64,000 bases of DNA from Erpobdella octoculata (taxonomy: Eukaryota; Annelida; Clitellata; Hirudinida; Erpobdellidae), in assembly GCA_963978895.1 (NCBI GenBank), contig OZ022247.1, positions 22,793,871-22,857,870 of the forward strand, given 5' to 3'. The notes beneath the pieces are model-generated. The model did no database searches. It saw only the letters and a list, made by a program, of their open reading frames with translations, and was not told the DNA's origin. The number at the start of each line of letters is the position of its first letter. Position 1 is the stretch's first letter. Shown here piece by piece: positions 12,251 to 23,900 of this stretch. Position numbers and translations under genes: made by a program.

Positions 12251-13164
12251 CTTTGTCTTGTTGAGTGGTTCTTCACTAGCTTCCTCTTAAATATAGGGTG
12301 ATGTTTAAAATTTGATTACTAATGATTGATTACTAATGTTTACAATTAAAAATTGCTCTTTTCCGCTCTACCTAATTTAATAAAAATCCCTCCTAAGTCT
12401 GGTCTTCAATCTTCCATTCTTAGCCACTTTCGTATTTTTTGTCATACTCTGGTCCTTTTCTCTGGAACTCTCCTCCTACTTCTCTTACTAAATCAATTTC
12501 TCTCACAGTTTTCCGTCGGGGGCTTAAAATTTATTACAAACTTTTATTTAGGACAATTTAGGTTATTACAATCTCTGTTTGTGTGTGTGTGTGTGTGTGT
12601 CTTTCTCTGTACCGTAAAACGGGGTGACTTTGCCCGTGCGGGTGACTTTGGCCCAAAATGGATTTTTTGTTTTAATTGCGTCGATCTCCTTTTAAAACTG
12701 GCGAACAACCTCCATTTTTTTATCAAAACAAACTGTGGTGTGTTAGCTAATACTTCGATCCTTCGATTGTTGTTTTCGCCGCCGTTTAATAATTTTATAG
12801 CTGTTTTTGTGGGAGTTGCGAAAGTGACGATATTTTTTGGTGTGCAAACTTCTTCCTACACAGCAACAATTAACAAATGCAGGTGACTCAAAATTTCCAT
12901 AAATGATATTTTGTATATTACTGTTAATGTAGCGTGACATTTATTGTGTTTGGTCAACGCTTCTTTAAGTTATTGACCGTTAAAAAAAGTGGGTTGACTT
13001 TGGCCGCTTTCTGGGGTGACTTTGGCCCATGGGAGGGTGACTTTGGCCCACGTTGAAAACTGCGTTTTGGAGCACTAAATAGCATATAAATGTCAACATT
13101 TGTTGTTGTTTTATTTTACTATGATTATGATTTGACAACAATTAAAAAATTTTCAGATTTTATC

Positions 13165-13477
13165 ATGCCCAGAACATGTAAAAACAACGCTCGGTAGCAG
13201 AACCTATGGTTCTTACTCGTCGTCAAACTTGCAAGCAGCTTTGCTGGGAATCAGTACTGGCAGAATAACACAAAGAGAAGCAGTCAAATTATACAAAATT
13301 CCTAGATCAACACTAAGGAACAAACTCAAAGGTGCACATTCAAATAAATATGGTGGGCAGACAATATTTTCTGATGAGGCGGAAGCCGCTTTCAAGTCTT
13401 ATGTTGTGACGGCCTCAACATTTGGATTCCCCGTAGATAATTCAGATTTGCAGAATATTGTTAAAGGTTTTACGTAG
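13165..13477 (+). pseudogene. psq-type HTH N-terminus of a pogo-like transposase, frameshifted
   Basis: MPRTCKNNAR begins at 13165 and is interrupted by a stop/frameshift. The frame resumes with SSSNLQAALLGISTGRITQR and REAVKLYKIPRSTLRNKL, the classic pipsqueak helix-turn-helix of pogo/Tigger transposases. FSDEAEAAFKSYV and FGFPVDNSDLQNIVKGF follow, typical of the second DNA-binding region. The frame ends in TAG at 13475-13477, before any catalytic domain. Confidence 0.75.
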
Positions 13478-13551
13478 GACAGGTTATAAAATTAAATGAT
13501 TTGATACCTTTTAACTAGGTGTGACATTTGGAAAATTGTTGTTTTATTAGG

Positions 13552-13731
13552 TGAAAAAAGTTAGAAAAGCCGGGGCAGAAGTTTGTCTTATGAACTGGAA
13601 ATGGCCGAAGCCTGAAGAGAGAGCTGTCTATCAAGAGGCTGAGATCTTCACACTCATATCAGCTCCAAAGCAAATTTCTAGGAGGGGACTTTACTCAATT
13701 CCTGAGCTGCAGCGCATTGATTATTTCTGAC
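13552..13731 (+). pseudogene. C-terminal remnant of the same transposase
   Basis: An open frame reads VKKVRKAGAEVCLMNWKWPK and ends at RGLYSIPELQRIDYF before TGA. It lies in the element after the HTH fragment and looks like the tail downstream of a lost DDE domain. I assign it to the transposase by position only. Confidence 0.4.
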
Positions 13732-15150
13732 GAAATCAATTTATTGTGTTATTTCTTGCTCCGTTCTCTTGATTTATAAATGTGTTGCAACTCATTTTTC
13801 ATGTTTAATATTTACTAAAGATTAAAGAAAGAAAAATTAATGATAAACTTTGATCCAATGTTTTGGTAGAGCAGTTTATAATGTGAACTCAGGTGGAATA
13901 TCAAATAAAATTTTGCTCGATTTGTTTGGGGACTCTAAACGGTGCCAAAACAAGCTAAATTAATTCTGTAAAAAGTGTATCTCAACAAACAGACATAGTA
14001 TGATGAAAAATAATTGAAATGAAACTGTTTAGAGGTTAAAATTTTTTTCTGGACAGGCTTAAAGTCGCTGGGCCAAAGTCACCCCTATCAGCGGGGTGAC
14101 TTTGGCCCAGCCTTTAAACGCGTAAAAATATATTTAAAAAAATTTTTTTTTTAACTTTCGCTAGGTCACGCCATACATCACTACTATGCACACCTTTTTA
14201 GCATAATTGCTCATAGAAATATAATTTGTACTTTAAAATATAGGTTGATTTATGTGTAAACTGGGCCAAAGCCACCCCGTTTTACGGTACGCAAATCTTG
14301 CAAGTAAAATTTAACCTGCTTTATGACTAGCTATAGGAAGCTGAAACTTTCAGCATAGCTTTATATTGGATGACAATACATGATTCAATTAAAAAACAAA
14401 AAGTTTGTGTTGACTTATTAGATCTAAGTTCGTGTCCGAGTGCTGTTGAACGATAGTAAATAGCGCTATACAAATTTAACCGATTGGTTGATTGATTGAA
14501 TACCAAATATACTTTATAACAATGGATGAAAATTGATTTTAAAGTCTATTGCAATAATATTTTGTATTTATTTTTATAATTCTAAGTAGAAGTATAAAGC
14601 ACTGTCAATCAATCATAAAAATTTATATATAGTGCTTTTTAGTCAAAATCTCCCAGCGAGGCCATCAGGGGCGTCTCTGGTGCGAGGAAGGGAGAGCGCT
14701 TTGCTTTCTCCTCCCACGTATTTTGGAGACAAAAAATTGTCGTATATACAATAAAGATATAATTTTTATAAATTTTTGGAAAATACGTACCTCTGACTAC
14801 CTCCAGTCATCAGCTATTTGTTTTAGATTTTTTTTTTAATTTCTGCATAAGAACTTTTGTTTAGGAATCCCCCCTCCAGAAATTGCTGAAATTATGTTTT
14901 GTCTTGTCTGGTCTGTCTGGAGGCACGTGTGAACTGTGAATCTCCGGGATGGTAATAAAAATGGAGCTTGAAAACGGAATAAGAAAAAGACTCGGGTCAA
15001 GTTAAAGAATACATGCTTGTATCTAAATTAAAAAATTAAATTAGTATGCAGAATTTTAAATAGACTGTTAAAAAAAATTTAAGTTCTTCTTATCAATATT
15101 TTCTGCTGCTTTATAACTTTGTATTTAAAAAATGCTAACACATCACTTAT

Positions 15151-15177
15151 TGACGTGGTAGCAATTATCCTATAAAA
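15151..15177 (+). promoter_or_regulatory. CRE-like half-site plus TATA box of copy B
   Basis: TGACGTGG and TATAAAA are preserved at the spacing seen in copy A, in a block (CATCACTTATTGACGTGG) that is otherwise diverging. This hints at constraint or recent duplication. Confidence 0.55.
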
Positions 15178-16870
15178 CGTCTGCTGTCGCCACGTTGATT
15201 GGTTCTTGTCTGGGCGAGGACGGCGTTGTTTCAGCTTTTGGTGTGCTTCGTCAGAGCTCCGCTGGTGAGTAAATATTTTTTTATTGTATTAAACTTGTGA
15301 AAGTCAAGTAATTTTTCAATTACTTATATACTATACTTCTTGTGTGCTGCCTATGATGATTTTTTTTTGCTAGGCTGCCATCTTATAATTATTTATCAGT
15401 AATTTATCACTTATCTGACTTATCTTAATCGTCTTGTCTTAATCATAATCTCATTTCAAATTTTGTTTAAGTTAAATTTAAAGTGGATAAATGCCGTCTT
15501 TTATCGAGCGAACTTCTGCTTTTAGGTTTATGCAGTAATCAAACCTGAACTATAAATAGGGTCAAGAATGAAAGCGAATAGAAGCACATAGTATATGATG
15601 AGAGAAAAAAATATAAATGCCAATGTTTTACTTAGTGAATTGTTGTTTAACTTTGACTGATAACAATAAAGAGCATTTCTTCATCACTAAACTTCTTCAA
15701 ATTGTTTTACTTTTGTAGTTTAATACTACATTTAATTAACAAATTTTTTTTTATAAGTATTATCAAAAATAGTGAAATTTATTCATTCCCCTAAAATGAA
15801 AGACTTCCTGATCAAAACTATAATGGACAAATCACCACGTTTTTATAATGAAGATTTACAAACCACTTTGAATTAAACAGAAAAGTTCAGCTGAGCTAAA
15901 TGTTAAAATTATTAATTTCACCCGGTTCATTGAAATGTCTCTAAGATTTTGTCACCTCAAGGTGCATTTTGTTTTTGAGATTTCAAATCATAAAACTCCA
16001 GAGTAAAAGGCTAAAGCTTGTGGGAAAAAAGACTGCTGTCTCTTCCTTTCAGATGGCTTTTTTATAAAAAAAAAAAATGTTCTTTTGTTTCAGGGGCTCA
16101 ACCGAATCTCAGCATTCTTCCATGGAACGTGTATGACCTGGCCACAGCGACACGTGACATGAAAGCAAACCTGACAGTCGGTTTTTAAATAGGGAATGAA
16201 GAACTCCTCACATACCCCCTCAACAATCCATTCCACGAAGACTCCCTGATTCCGGGCTGCTCAGGCTCGGAGCTCGTCGCAATTAACGATGATTTGTATG
16301 CCGGTGAATTTCCCGAAAGAAAAAAAATTAACTATGAACTCTCTCAATTAAAGAGTTTGGGATGGTTTCATTCTTATGGCCGGAAAGACTGGACGCATCT
16401 CAATCTTAGCACTCTGCGGAGTGTTTCGTCTGGGGAATTCTACGGGTATACGATGCCTTTATGCACATCTTGTTTGCCACATTTGATGCTGAATTCTCTC
16501 TTGCTACCTTATATTTACAGATTTTGTCTAAGGGTTTTTGTTTCCCATCAATTAACTAGGTGGAGAAGTGGAAGAATGAGCGAGGTTTTTTTATCTCGAT
16601 CATGTGGAACTGTGTTTGTATCCGAATCAAACATTTTACAACTGTTTTATATTCAAGTTACATAATATCTAGAGCTAAAAATGTTACATATTTTTGACTA
16701 AATGGTTTCCTGGGTGCTCTACAGTGCTATTTTAAGTGATGATGATTTACATTGTTCATAGAGAATAAAATTCGACTTTTTGTCAAGTAAAAGAGTACTA
16801 ACTTTGAGTTTGCAAAATGCTTGTTATATATAGTCTGAGGCTGGCGCTTATTTAAGATCTGAGATTATTT
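15171..16870 (+). pseudogene. Decayed copy B of the unrecognised gene family
   Basis: TATAAAA at 15171-15177 is followed by an exon-1-like stretch in which the copy A start codon is ACG (15220-15222) and 4 bp are missing before the donor at 15265. Exon 2 starts at 16094 and reads ILPWNVYDLATATRDMKANL, then TVGF, then TAA at 16187-16189. It then stays open for about 160 codons to 16665: IGNEELLTYPLNNPFHEDSL, SELVAINDDLYAGEFPERKK, GWFHSYGRKDWTHLNLSTLR. Start loss, frameshift and one stop mark a pseudogene, yet the long open frame after the stop is notable. An unannotated intron or alternative start could make part of it real. Confidence 0.55.
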
Positions 16871-17160
16871 TGGATGGGGACGAAAAGTGTTCCGGGGTTG
16901 TAGCCACAGTTTTAGACAACCGAGTGGGCCTTATCTCCAGGGGTGGATCCAGGAGAATGGGGGAATGCGTTCCCCCACCAGAGTATCAATTTTTTTAGAA
17001 TTCCCGGTTTCCTGGGAAATTACCGTAGTTGAGAGTATAAGAAATACATAAGATTAGCTCTGTTCATCGTTTTTTCCGAGAAGAGAAAGTGTAAACAAAT
17101 TAGATGTAGCGTACCTGCATTCCCACAAGAAATTTAGGAACCGCCACTGCTTACCTCCTC

Positions 17161-17173
17161 TTTTCTCTCTCTC

Positions 17174-17222
<49 letters not shown>
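17161..17222. repeat. (CT)n microsatellite
   Basis: A nearly pure CT run of about 60 bases just upstream of the third promoter-like segment. GA/CT tracts at promoters can bind GAGA-type factors, but nothing here proves that. Confidence 0.9.
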
Positions 17223-17227
<5 letters not shown>

Positions 17228-17375
17228 GCATAAGAAATTGCTGAGGCGTATCGGCTGTCGCCGTTTACTATACATAAAAGCGTACTACTGCCTGCCTACG
17301 CCTTCAGTCTGTCCAGGCGAGAGCTAAGCGTTGTCTGCGACATCGCTGCTGAGGCTATGGCGGTGAGTGAAACTT
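17223..17375 (+). pseudogene. Promoter and first-exon-like segment D of the same family
   Basis: ATTTGCAT (octamer-like) stands at the start, followed by TATACATAAAAG at 17269-17280 and by text aligned with exon 1 of copies A and B (CTGTCCAGGCGAG, GCGTTGTC). It ends in GCTATGGCG before a GTGAGTG donor at 17363. The ATG aligned to copy A is lost. A second ATG lies six bases before the donor. Joining that ATG to copy E exon 2 (22,247) would give a short 31-codon frame starting MADPITD. The second exon belonging to this segment may be copy E, 4.9 kb away. Confidence 0.4.
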
Positions 17376-18280
17376 GATATTCGTATTTTTGAGAATTTCA
17401 GATGACTTTTAACTACAAAAGCTTATTTGTTTTCTGTTTATAAATTCGGGAGTGATAAAGAAACATAAAGACACAAACTTAAAATTAGGGCATGGCGTTT
17501 TTAAATTATTATTAAACTAGAAGTAGCCCGTCAAAAATGACGCCACCTCTTTAGATCCGTTAGTCCTGACGGTGTAAAATTGCGTAATAATTTTTATTAC
17601 ACGCCAACGCGCACTAATTTAAGCAACTGCTGACCACCACGGCCGCCGCGTTATGCCAAATTGCTAACATACCTACATACATAAATTCCGAAATAGAAAA
17701 TTATATATGTAGATGGTGGCGTGTAGAGATAGTGTGCTATTTTGCCGCTGTAGACAAATGTAATCCCTGACAAGACAAATGTAATCTTAGTCCGGATGCG
17801 GTTAAGCCTAGGTTAAACTTTACCAAGGAGTTCTTGAAAAAGTTAACAGACCCTCCTGCGATGGCTTCCATGAGGGAATCCATACCCCACCATAGTATTA
17901 TTCAAAAAAAAATGGCTTGAATACCCGGGTTTCCGTCGCTGGAAGTAAAATTGTTGAAAAGATACTTAGGACTATTATCCCCTAGGTAATCAGCTTTTTT
18001 GGGGGAAAAGAGCGTGAGCAGTGTATGGAGGTATACATCCTAAGGGAAAATCTTAAAGATGTCTAATTTATTTTATTATTTGTTAAATCAATTCAAATTC
18101 AGTTCTAAGCCATTAAAAACTGTATGACCAGTTTTTTAAATTCCTCATATTAACTTAACCCCCGGTTTTGCTTGCTTGCTTGAATGTTTGCAAACCTTGA
18201 AACTGAAAATTAACTAACTTCCCCTAATTCAATTGAGTTGAAATTTGAAATATTGGCTCATTCTACTTGACAATGCATTC
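17376..18280. other. AT-rich non-coding DNA
   Basis: No coding frame or RNA gene is recognised. If segment D and copy E belong together, this is the start of their intron. Confidence 0.5.
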
Positions 18281-18289
18281 TGTTAATTT

Positions 18290-18463
18290 ATATAGCGCCT
18301 CTTTCAGAGCTCAGATGCGCTGTTCTTTTACATGCCCCACAGAGAGAAACGATTTTACCCGCTAAGTTTTCGTTGACATGGGCTACTAGGCAGTGAGTGC
18401 GAGTCGAACCGTGAAACTTTCACATTCAAGGCTAACACTCTACCAGCTTATCTAACCTAGCAC
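18290..18463 (-). mobile_element. tRNA-derived SINE
   Basis: On the minus strand a tRNA-like head carries an A-box region (AAGCTGGTAGAGTG) and a B-box (GGTTCGACTCG). The body ends in GAGGCGCTATATAAATTAA. The same GCGCTATAcAAAT tail recurs at about 14,461 and 57,123. The length of about 175 bp and the two pol III boxes fit a SINE rather than a tRNA gene, because no full cloverleaf is apparent. Confidence 0.65.
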
Positions 18464-18881
18464 TTAATAATAATTATGTTTTAAACAAATTAAATACATG
18501 TTTACACATATGAATTCAAAAGAATGTCATTTTAAAAGAAATTTTTATGTAATAAATAAAAAGCCGGAAAATCCAAAAATATAAGGGATTTGTGAAAAAA
18601 AAACCTGTTTTCACGGCTTACTTGTTCAGATTCCATGCTACAGCACAACAAAAGTTTATGTCTCCAGGTTCTTTACAATATATTTCAAACAAAGCGTATG
18701 AATGCCAAGTTTAAACTCAGGCTAACAGCTAAGCCATGTCAAACTGAAGGAGGTATTCATAAGCGTGGGCAAAAAGAAGCTTTCACAAAAACTAAATAAA
18801 TGTCAACTATTTTAAAAGTTTATTATGGTAAGTTCTGGTGTTAACATTTGGCGAGATAATGACTGCCTATAAATCTATTAG

Positions 18882-19223
18882 GGGCTGTCCGAAAGATACG
18901 TCACGCTCCAGGGGGAGGGAGGGGGTTTAAGAAAGTGTGATAGTTTGTAACAGGGATAGGGGGTTCAAATCATGTGTGACGTCACACATTTTTTAATTAG
19001 ATTTGGGTCACATTATTCACATACTATTTGAGATATACTGTCTGAAATTGACAGTGAAGATTAACTTTCTCTCTTGTTATGGATATTCTGACAGAAGTGC
19101 GGGAAACGTGGGATGTCCTTCCTGAATTCAATTTTAGTTTATTAGTTGTTTTTATTTTTTTAACAATTTTTCAGTTTTAATTTTTGACCGGGTGTGACGT
19201 ACTTTAGAGGGCTCCAAGATTTG
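18882..19223. mobile_element. MITE-like element with degenerate terminal inverted repeats
   Basis: The left end GGGGCTGTCCGAAAGATACG TCACGC is mirrored on the right by GTGTGACGTACTTTAGAGGGCT. Both contain TACGTCAC. A perfect CRE palindrome TGTGACGTCACA lies inside near 18,976-18,988. There is no coding capacity, and the target-site duplication is unclear. Confidence 0.45.
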
Positions 19224-19393
19224 TGACAGGTTGTGAAGTTGTGACAAGAGGGAGAGGGCAAATTGTCAAAAAACAGCGTGACCAAGGACTGATCCAGTCG
19301 ATTTAAAAGGGGAGGCTAAATTTGAGGCTGTATGCGCAACGCATACATAGCTCGCCAAAGTCTACTTTGTTATATTTGGAAACAAAATATAGT

Positions 19394-19422
<29 letters not shown>

Positions 19423-19424
<2 letters not shown>

Positions 19425-20538
19425 ATATATATAAAAATGAATGTTTGTATTTATGTATGTTAATGTCCTTTATGCATTGCTACACCATTCATCCGATCGT
19501 AATGAAATTTTCACACAACCTTGAGAGTCAAGGGGAAAGTCAAATAAAACAAAAAATTTGAAATCCGTCACAAAATGAGCGGAGCGGAACGGGTGAGCGA
19601 GCGGGAACTATATATATATGTATGTGCGTATGTATGTGTGTATGTATGTATGTGTATGTGCATGTATGTGTGTCTGTGTGTGTGTTTATGTATGTACTAG
19701 CGGAGATACCCGGCGTTGCCCGGGTTTTTTAGAGGTTTTTCTAATGTTTGTCTCTTTCTCTCCCGTTTCCTTTCCCACCTGCTTTCCCACTCCCGTTCGC
19801 TTTCCCGTTTTCGGTTGTTTTCCCGCTCCCGGTCGCTTTCCCGCTCCCGGTCGCTTTCCCGATCCCGGTCGCTTTCCCGCTCCCGGTCGCTTTCCCGCTC
19901 CCGGTCGCTTTACCACTCCCGGTCGCTTTCCCGCTCACGTTTGCTCTCCCATTCCCGCTCATGCTTGCTTTTCCGTTCCCGCTCGCTGTCCGTTCCGGGT
20001 CGCTTTCCCGTTTCTATAATAGACAAACTAACCCACAAACATTCATATATATATATATATATATAGTCTTAGCAAATCTATTTTACGTTTTATAGGCTAA
20101 CAGAAGTTATGAAAGAATGGAAAAGAAAAAATGAGCGTGAACGGGAGAGCAACCGTGACCGGGAATGGGAGAGCAAGCATGACCGGGAACGGGAGAGCAA
20201 GCGTGAGCGGGAACGGGAAAGCGACCGGGAACGGGAAAGCGACCGGGAACGGGAAAGCGACCGGGAACGGAAAAGCCACCGGGAACGGGAAAGCGACCGG
20301 GAACGGGAAAGCGACCGGGAACGGGAAAGCGACCGGGAACGCGGAAAGCGACTGGAATCGGGAGAGCAAGCTTGGAAGGAAACGCGAGCAAGAGAGAAAA
20401 TCGATAACAAAACTTCTGAGCGGGAAAGCGACCGGGAACGCGACGAAAACGGGAAAGTGGAGAAGGAAACGGGAGCGAGAGGGACAAACATTAGAAAAAC
20501 CTCTAAAAACCCCGGGCAACGCCGGGTAACCCCGCTAG
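19423..20538 (+). mobile_element. Non-autonomous Helitron (outer, plus strand)
   Basis: It starts with TC after A (TCTATATATATAAAAATGAA) and the phrase CATTCATCCGATCGTAATGA, typical of animal Helitron 5' ends. It ends with a CCCGGGCAACGCCGGG hairpin and CTAG before T (20535-20538). Helitrons insert between A and T without duplications, which fits both borders. The 3' half (20,130-20,480) is an array of an 18-bp unit, CGGGAAAGCGACCGGGAA. No Rep/helicase is encoded. Confidence 0.75.
19697..20066 (-). mobile_element. Mini-Helitron on the minus strand, nested in the outer one
   Basis: Read on the minus strand it runs from a TATATATGAATGTTTGTGGG 5' end through an 18-bp-type array (ACCGGGAGCGGGAAAGCG) to CCCGGGCAACGCCGGGTA and CTAG before T (19697-19700). 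Its array is inverted relative to the outer element's array, so the pair can fold back on itself. Confidence 0.65.
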
Positions 20539-21164
20539 TATATATATATATATATCAATGATAAAAAAATTGTATTTAATAACTACTATACGACTAATTA
20601 CTTAAGCGTGACAGAATCATTAAGTGAGTGACGTGGGCTACTATATTATTAATTATAAATAAATTGATGTAACAAACTACAAAAGCATCAGTAGTTATAT
20701 CATACTTCTAAAAATCTTGATGTAACTATGACGTAATTGGCTAAATTGTCTTGGCCTACTAGAGTGTTTATGTATGTGTGCATCCAGTTGTTATATCAAG
20801 ACATCCTTGGATTTGCTAAAAGTTGCTTGAAGCCTTCAAACGTTGTTACGTAAACAAAATTTGAATTTTATTACGCAATTACCTTCGATGGTCGTATATA
20901 GGAACTTTTGGTCTAGAAAGTTAAGAAGGGGAAAAAGATAAAAAGGTTTGGACTCCTTATCCGATCCCCCGACTCAAGGGGCCAAAAAACCTTCCGGGCC
21001 AAAAGTGCCTATACATGATCATTGCATAAGTTTTCGAAGCACTGTTTACAATTGCGTAACAGGCATTACATGCTAATGGACTTCTTAATATTAAGAAGTC
21101 CATGACTTGCTTCCCAGTCTTGCATAATGTGACCGATTGCGCGTTATTACAAATTATTAATAGA

Positions 21165-21355
21165 TAGATGGGGCGGGAAATCGACCGGAATCGGGAAAGT
21201 GACCGGGAGCGGGAAAGCGACCGGGAATGGGAGAGCAATCGGGAACGGGAAAGCGACAGGGAGCGGGAGAGAAAACGGGGAATTAAACGGGAGCTAGAGA
21301 AAAACGATACAAAAAACTCTAAAAACCCCCGAGCAACGCCGGGTAACCCCGCTAG
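21165..21355 (+). mobile_element. Helitron 3' end, truncated
   Basis: 18-bp-type GACCGGGAGCGGGAAAGC repeats are followed by AGCAACGCCGGGTAACCCCG and CTAG before T (21352-21355), as in the element ending at 20538. No matching 5' end is seen upstream. Confidence 0.65.
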
Positions 21356-21732
21356 TATATATATATATATATATATAATTTTAAAAATTAAAATTTTAAG
21401 CAATTACAATTCAACTTAGGCCAGTTAAATCTCGGGTTTACTCAGTCCTGGGGTAAACAAAGACTTGTGATACCTGCATGGATTAGCAGTTTAAATAATT
21501 ATTTTTTAAAATTAAACAGCTCAATCAATCACACTCCAGGAACAGGGAGAGAATGAATTCGTTAGACGAACACCTCTACTTATACTGACCCATTCAATTA
21601 TCACAATATTTATTACGCAATATAACGTTACAATTTATTACTCTTCACTGCGGCTGGTTAGGTATAAGTTATATTATACACATACCTATGTAACGTGAAA
21701 AAGCGGATCGGAACTGGAGGGGAGATTATGTG

Positions 21733-22145
<413 letters not shown>

Positions 22146-22246
22146 GGTTTAGATAGTTTCTGTTAAAGTTTAGCACAAAATATATTTTCGTTTTATTTAT
22201 ATATACTAATAACATAGCATAGCTTATATACTGTTCTTGTTCGAAG

Positions 22247-22488
22247 GACCCAATAACTGACACTCACAATTCTCTCTTGGGATATGGAAGCTCATCTGGT
22301 CGCAATCTCTCACAAATCCCAAGGAAGAAAATCTGACTGTTGGTTTCAAGTCTGGGAATGAAAAACTCCTCTCAACTTCCCATTTGCAGTTCTATCTCGA
22401 TACCCCCCAAGTTCAGGGCCACTGGAGTCCGAAGCTCATCACATTAACCAATGATTCGTACGCAGGTGGATTTTTCCAATCCATCTAG
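22247..22488 (+). pseudogene. Copy E of the unrecognised gene family, second exon
   Basis: After GAAG a TGA opens the frame. It is then free of stops for 76 codons: SQFSLGIWKLIWSQSLTNPK, EENLTVGFKSGNEKLL, WSPKLITLTNDSYAGGFFQS, and TAG at 22486-22488. After the core NLTVGFxxGNExLL, copies B and E both have 34 residues up to YAGxF, so the spacing is conserved while much of the sequence is not. In another frame the same DNA gives a short peptide ending SQIPRKKI. It is followed by the 59-bp array and by a 3' region shared with copy C. Confidence 0.45.
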
Positions 22489-22529
22489 AGATTGTAGCTT
22501 ATAATCTCTTATCCGTTACAGACACTGTG

Positions 22530-23700
22530 ACAACACTCTTACGCTGCTATCACATTACTTGAACGTTTGTGACAGTGTCGTGTTTTAAGCCATACTCTTA
22601 CGTTGCTATCACATTACTTGAACGTTTGTGACAGTATCGTGTTTTAAGCCATACTCTTACGTTGCTATCACATTACTTGAACGTTTGTGACACTATCGTG
22701 TTTTAAGCCATACTCTTACGTTGCTATCACATTACTTGAACGTTTGTGACAGTATCGTGTTTTAAGCCATACTCTTACGTTGCTATCACATTACTTGAAC
22801 GTTTGTGACACTATCGTGTTTTAAGCCATACTCTTACGCTGCTATCACATTACTTGAACGTTTGTGACAGTATCGTGTTTTAAGCCATACTCTTACGCTG
22901 CTATCACATTACTTGAACGTTTGTGACAGTATCGTGTTTTAAGCCATACTCTTACGCTGCTATCACATTACTTGAACGTTTGTGACAGTATCGTGTTTTA
23001 AGCCATACTCGTACGTTGCTATCACATTACTTGAACGTTTGTGAACGTGTCGTGTTTTAAGCCATACTCTTACGCTGCTATCACATTACTTGAACGTTTG
23101 TGACAGTATCGTGTTTTAAGCCATACTCTTACGTTGCTATCACATTACTTGAACGTTTGTGACACTGTCGCGTTTTAAGCCATACTTGTACGTTGCTATC
23201 ACACTCGTACATTACTTGAACGTTTGTGACAGTATCGCGTTTTAAGCCATACTCGTACGTTGCTATCACATTACTTGAACGTTTGTGACAGTATCGTGTT
23301 TTAAGCCATACTCTTACGCTGCTATCACATTACTTGAACGTTTGTGACAGTATCGTGTTTTAAGCCATACTCTTACGTTGCTATCACATTACTTGAACGT
23401 TTGTGACAGTATCGTGTTTTAAGCCATACTCTTACGTTGCTATCACATTACTTGAACGTTTGTGACAGTATCGTGTTTTAAGCCATACTCTTACGCTGCT
23501 ATCACATTACTTGAACGTTTGTGACACTATCGTGTTTTAAGCCATACTCTTACGCTGCTATCACATTACTTGAACGTTTGTGACAGTATCGTGTTTTAAG
23601 CCATACTCGTACGTTGCTATCACATTACTTGAACGTTTGTGACAGTATCGTGTTTTAAGCCATACTCGTACGTTGCTATCACTTTACTTGAACGTTGCTG
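22530..23700. repeat. 59-bp minisatellite, about 20 copies
   Basis: Tandem units containing TACGTTGCTATCACATTACT and a TGTTTTAAGCCATACTCTTA segment, with few substitutions (CTGTCG/TATCG, CGCTG/CGTTG, CTTA/CGTA). One unit near 23,190-23,220 has a small insertion. Copy C holds a single diverged unit at the equivalent place, so the array arose after the duplication. There are no spacers, so it is not a CRISPR array. Confidence 0.95.
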
Positions 23701-23824
23701 CTGCGACAATACTACGTTATAAGTCTTACTGTCGCATGCTCTTGCTTAACTGTACATTTCAGTTACAGACACTACAGTTACATGCTGTTGTAACGATGTT
23801 ATCGCTTAAATGTTCACTTGAACA

Positions 23825-23900
23825 CCAGTCGACGGTTAACCGAATGGTTAATGCACTTGATTCCTAACCTGCGATTCGTAAGTTTGGTTCCAGGTGTATC
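23825..23900 (+). other. Possible tRNA-derived SINE head, diverged
   Basis: GAATGGTTAATGCACTTG resembles an A-box region and TTTGGTTCCAGGT a weak B-box, at roughly tRNA spacing. Too diverged to call firmly. Confidence 0.3.

Larger units (their letters stand above)
12612..14287 (+). mobile_element. TA-flanked Tc1/mariner-type (pogo/Tigger-like) transposon, internally deleted
   Basis: The left end CCGTAAAACGGGGTGACTTT and the right end (inverted, with one change and one extra G) form terminal inverted repeats of about 25 bp. TA flanks both ends (12610-12611 and 14288-14289). The GGGTGACTTTGGCCCA motif recurs subterminally near 13,008-13,050 and inverted around 14,070. Inside lie a psq-type helix-turn-helix and a separate C-terminal transposase-like tail, but no DDE catalytic core, so the copy cannot move itself. 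The 1,676-bp size and TA target site fit a deletion derivative. Confidence 0.85.

Noticed and set aside
16290..16330. SECIS-like element (ATGA ... GTGA) in the gene family
   Set aside because: The distance between the motifs is far too short for a SECIS helix and no AA loop is placed correctly.
18396..18463. A functional tRNA gene
   Set aside because: A- and B-boxes are present, but I cannot fold a proper acceptor stem and a SINE body follows. The same judgement applies at 29,573, 23,830 and 60,400.
19618..20561. Open frames rich in SRSRSLSR and RERESDRE, resembling SR proteins
   Set aside because: They arise from the 18-bp Helitron array, whose length is a multiple of three, so every frame stays open on both strands.
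22530..23700. CRISPR-like array
   Set aside because: The 59-bp units are joined head to tail without unique spacers, and the genome is animal. It is a minisatellite.
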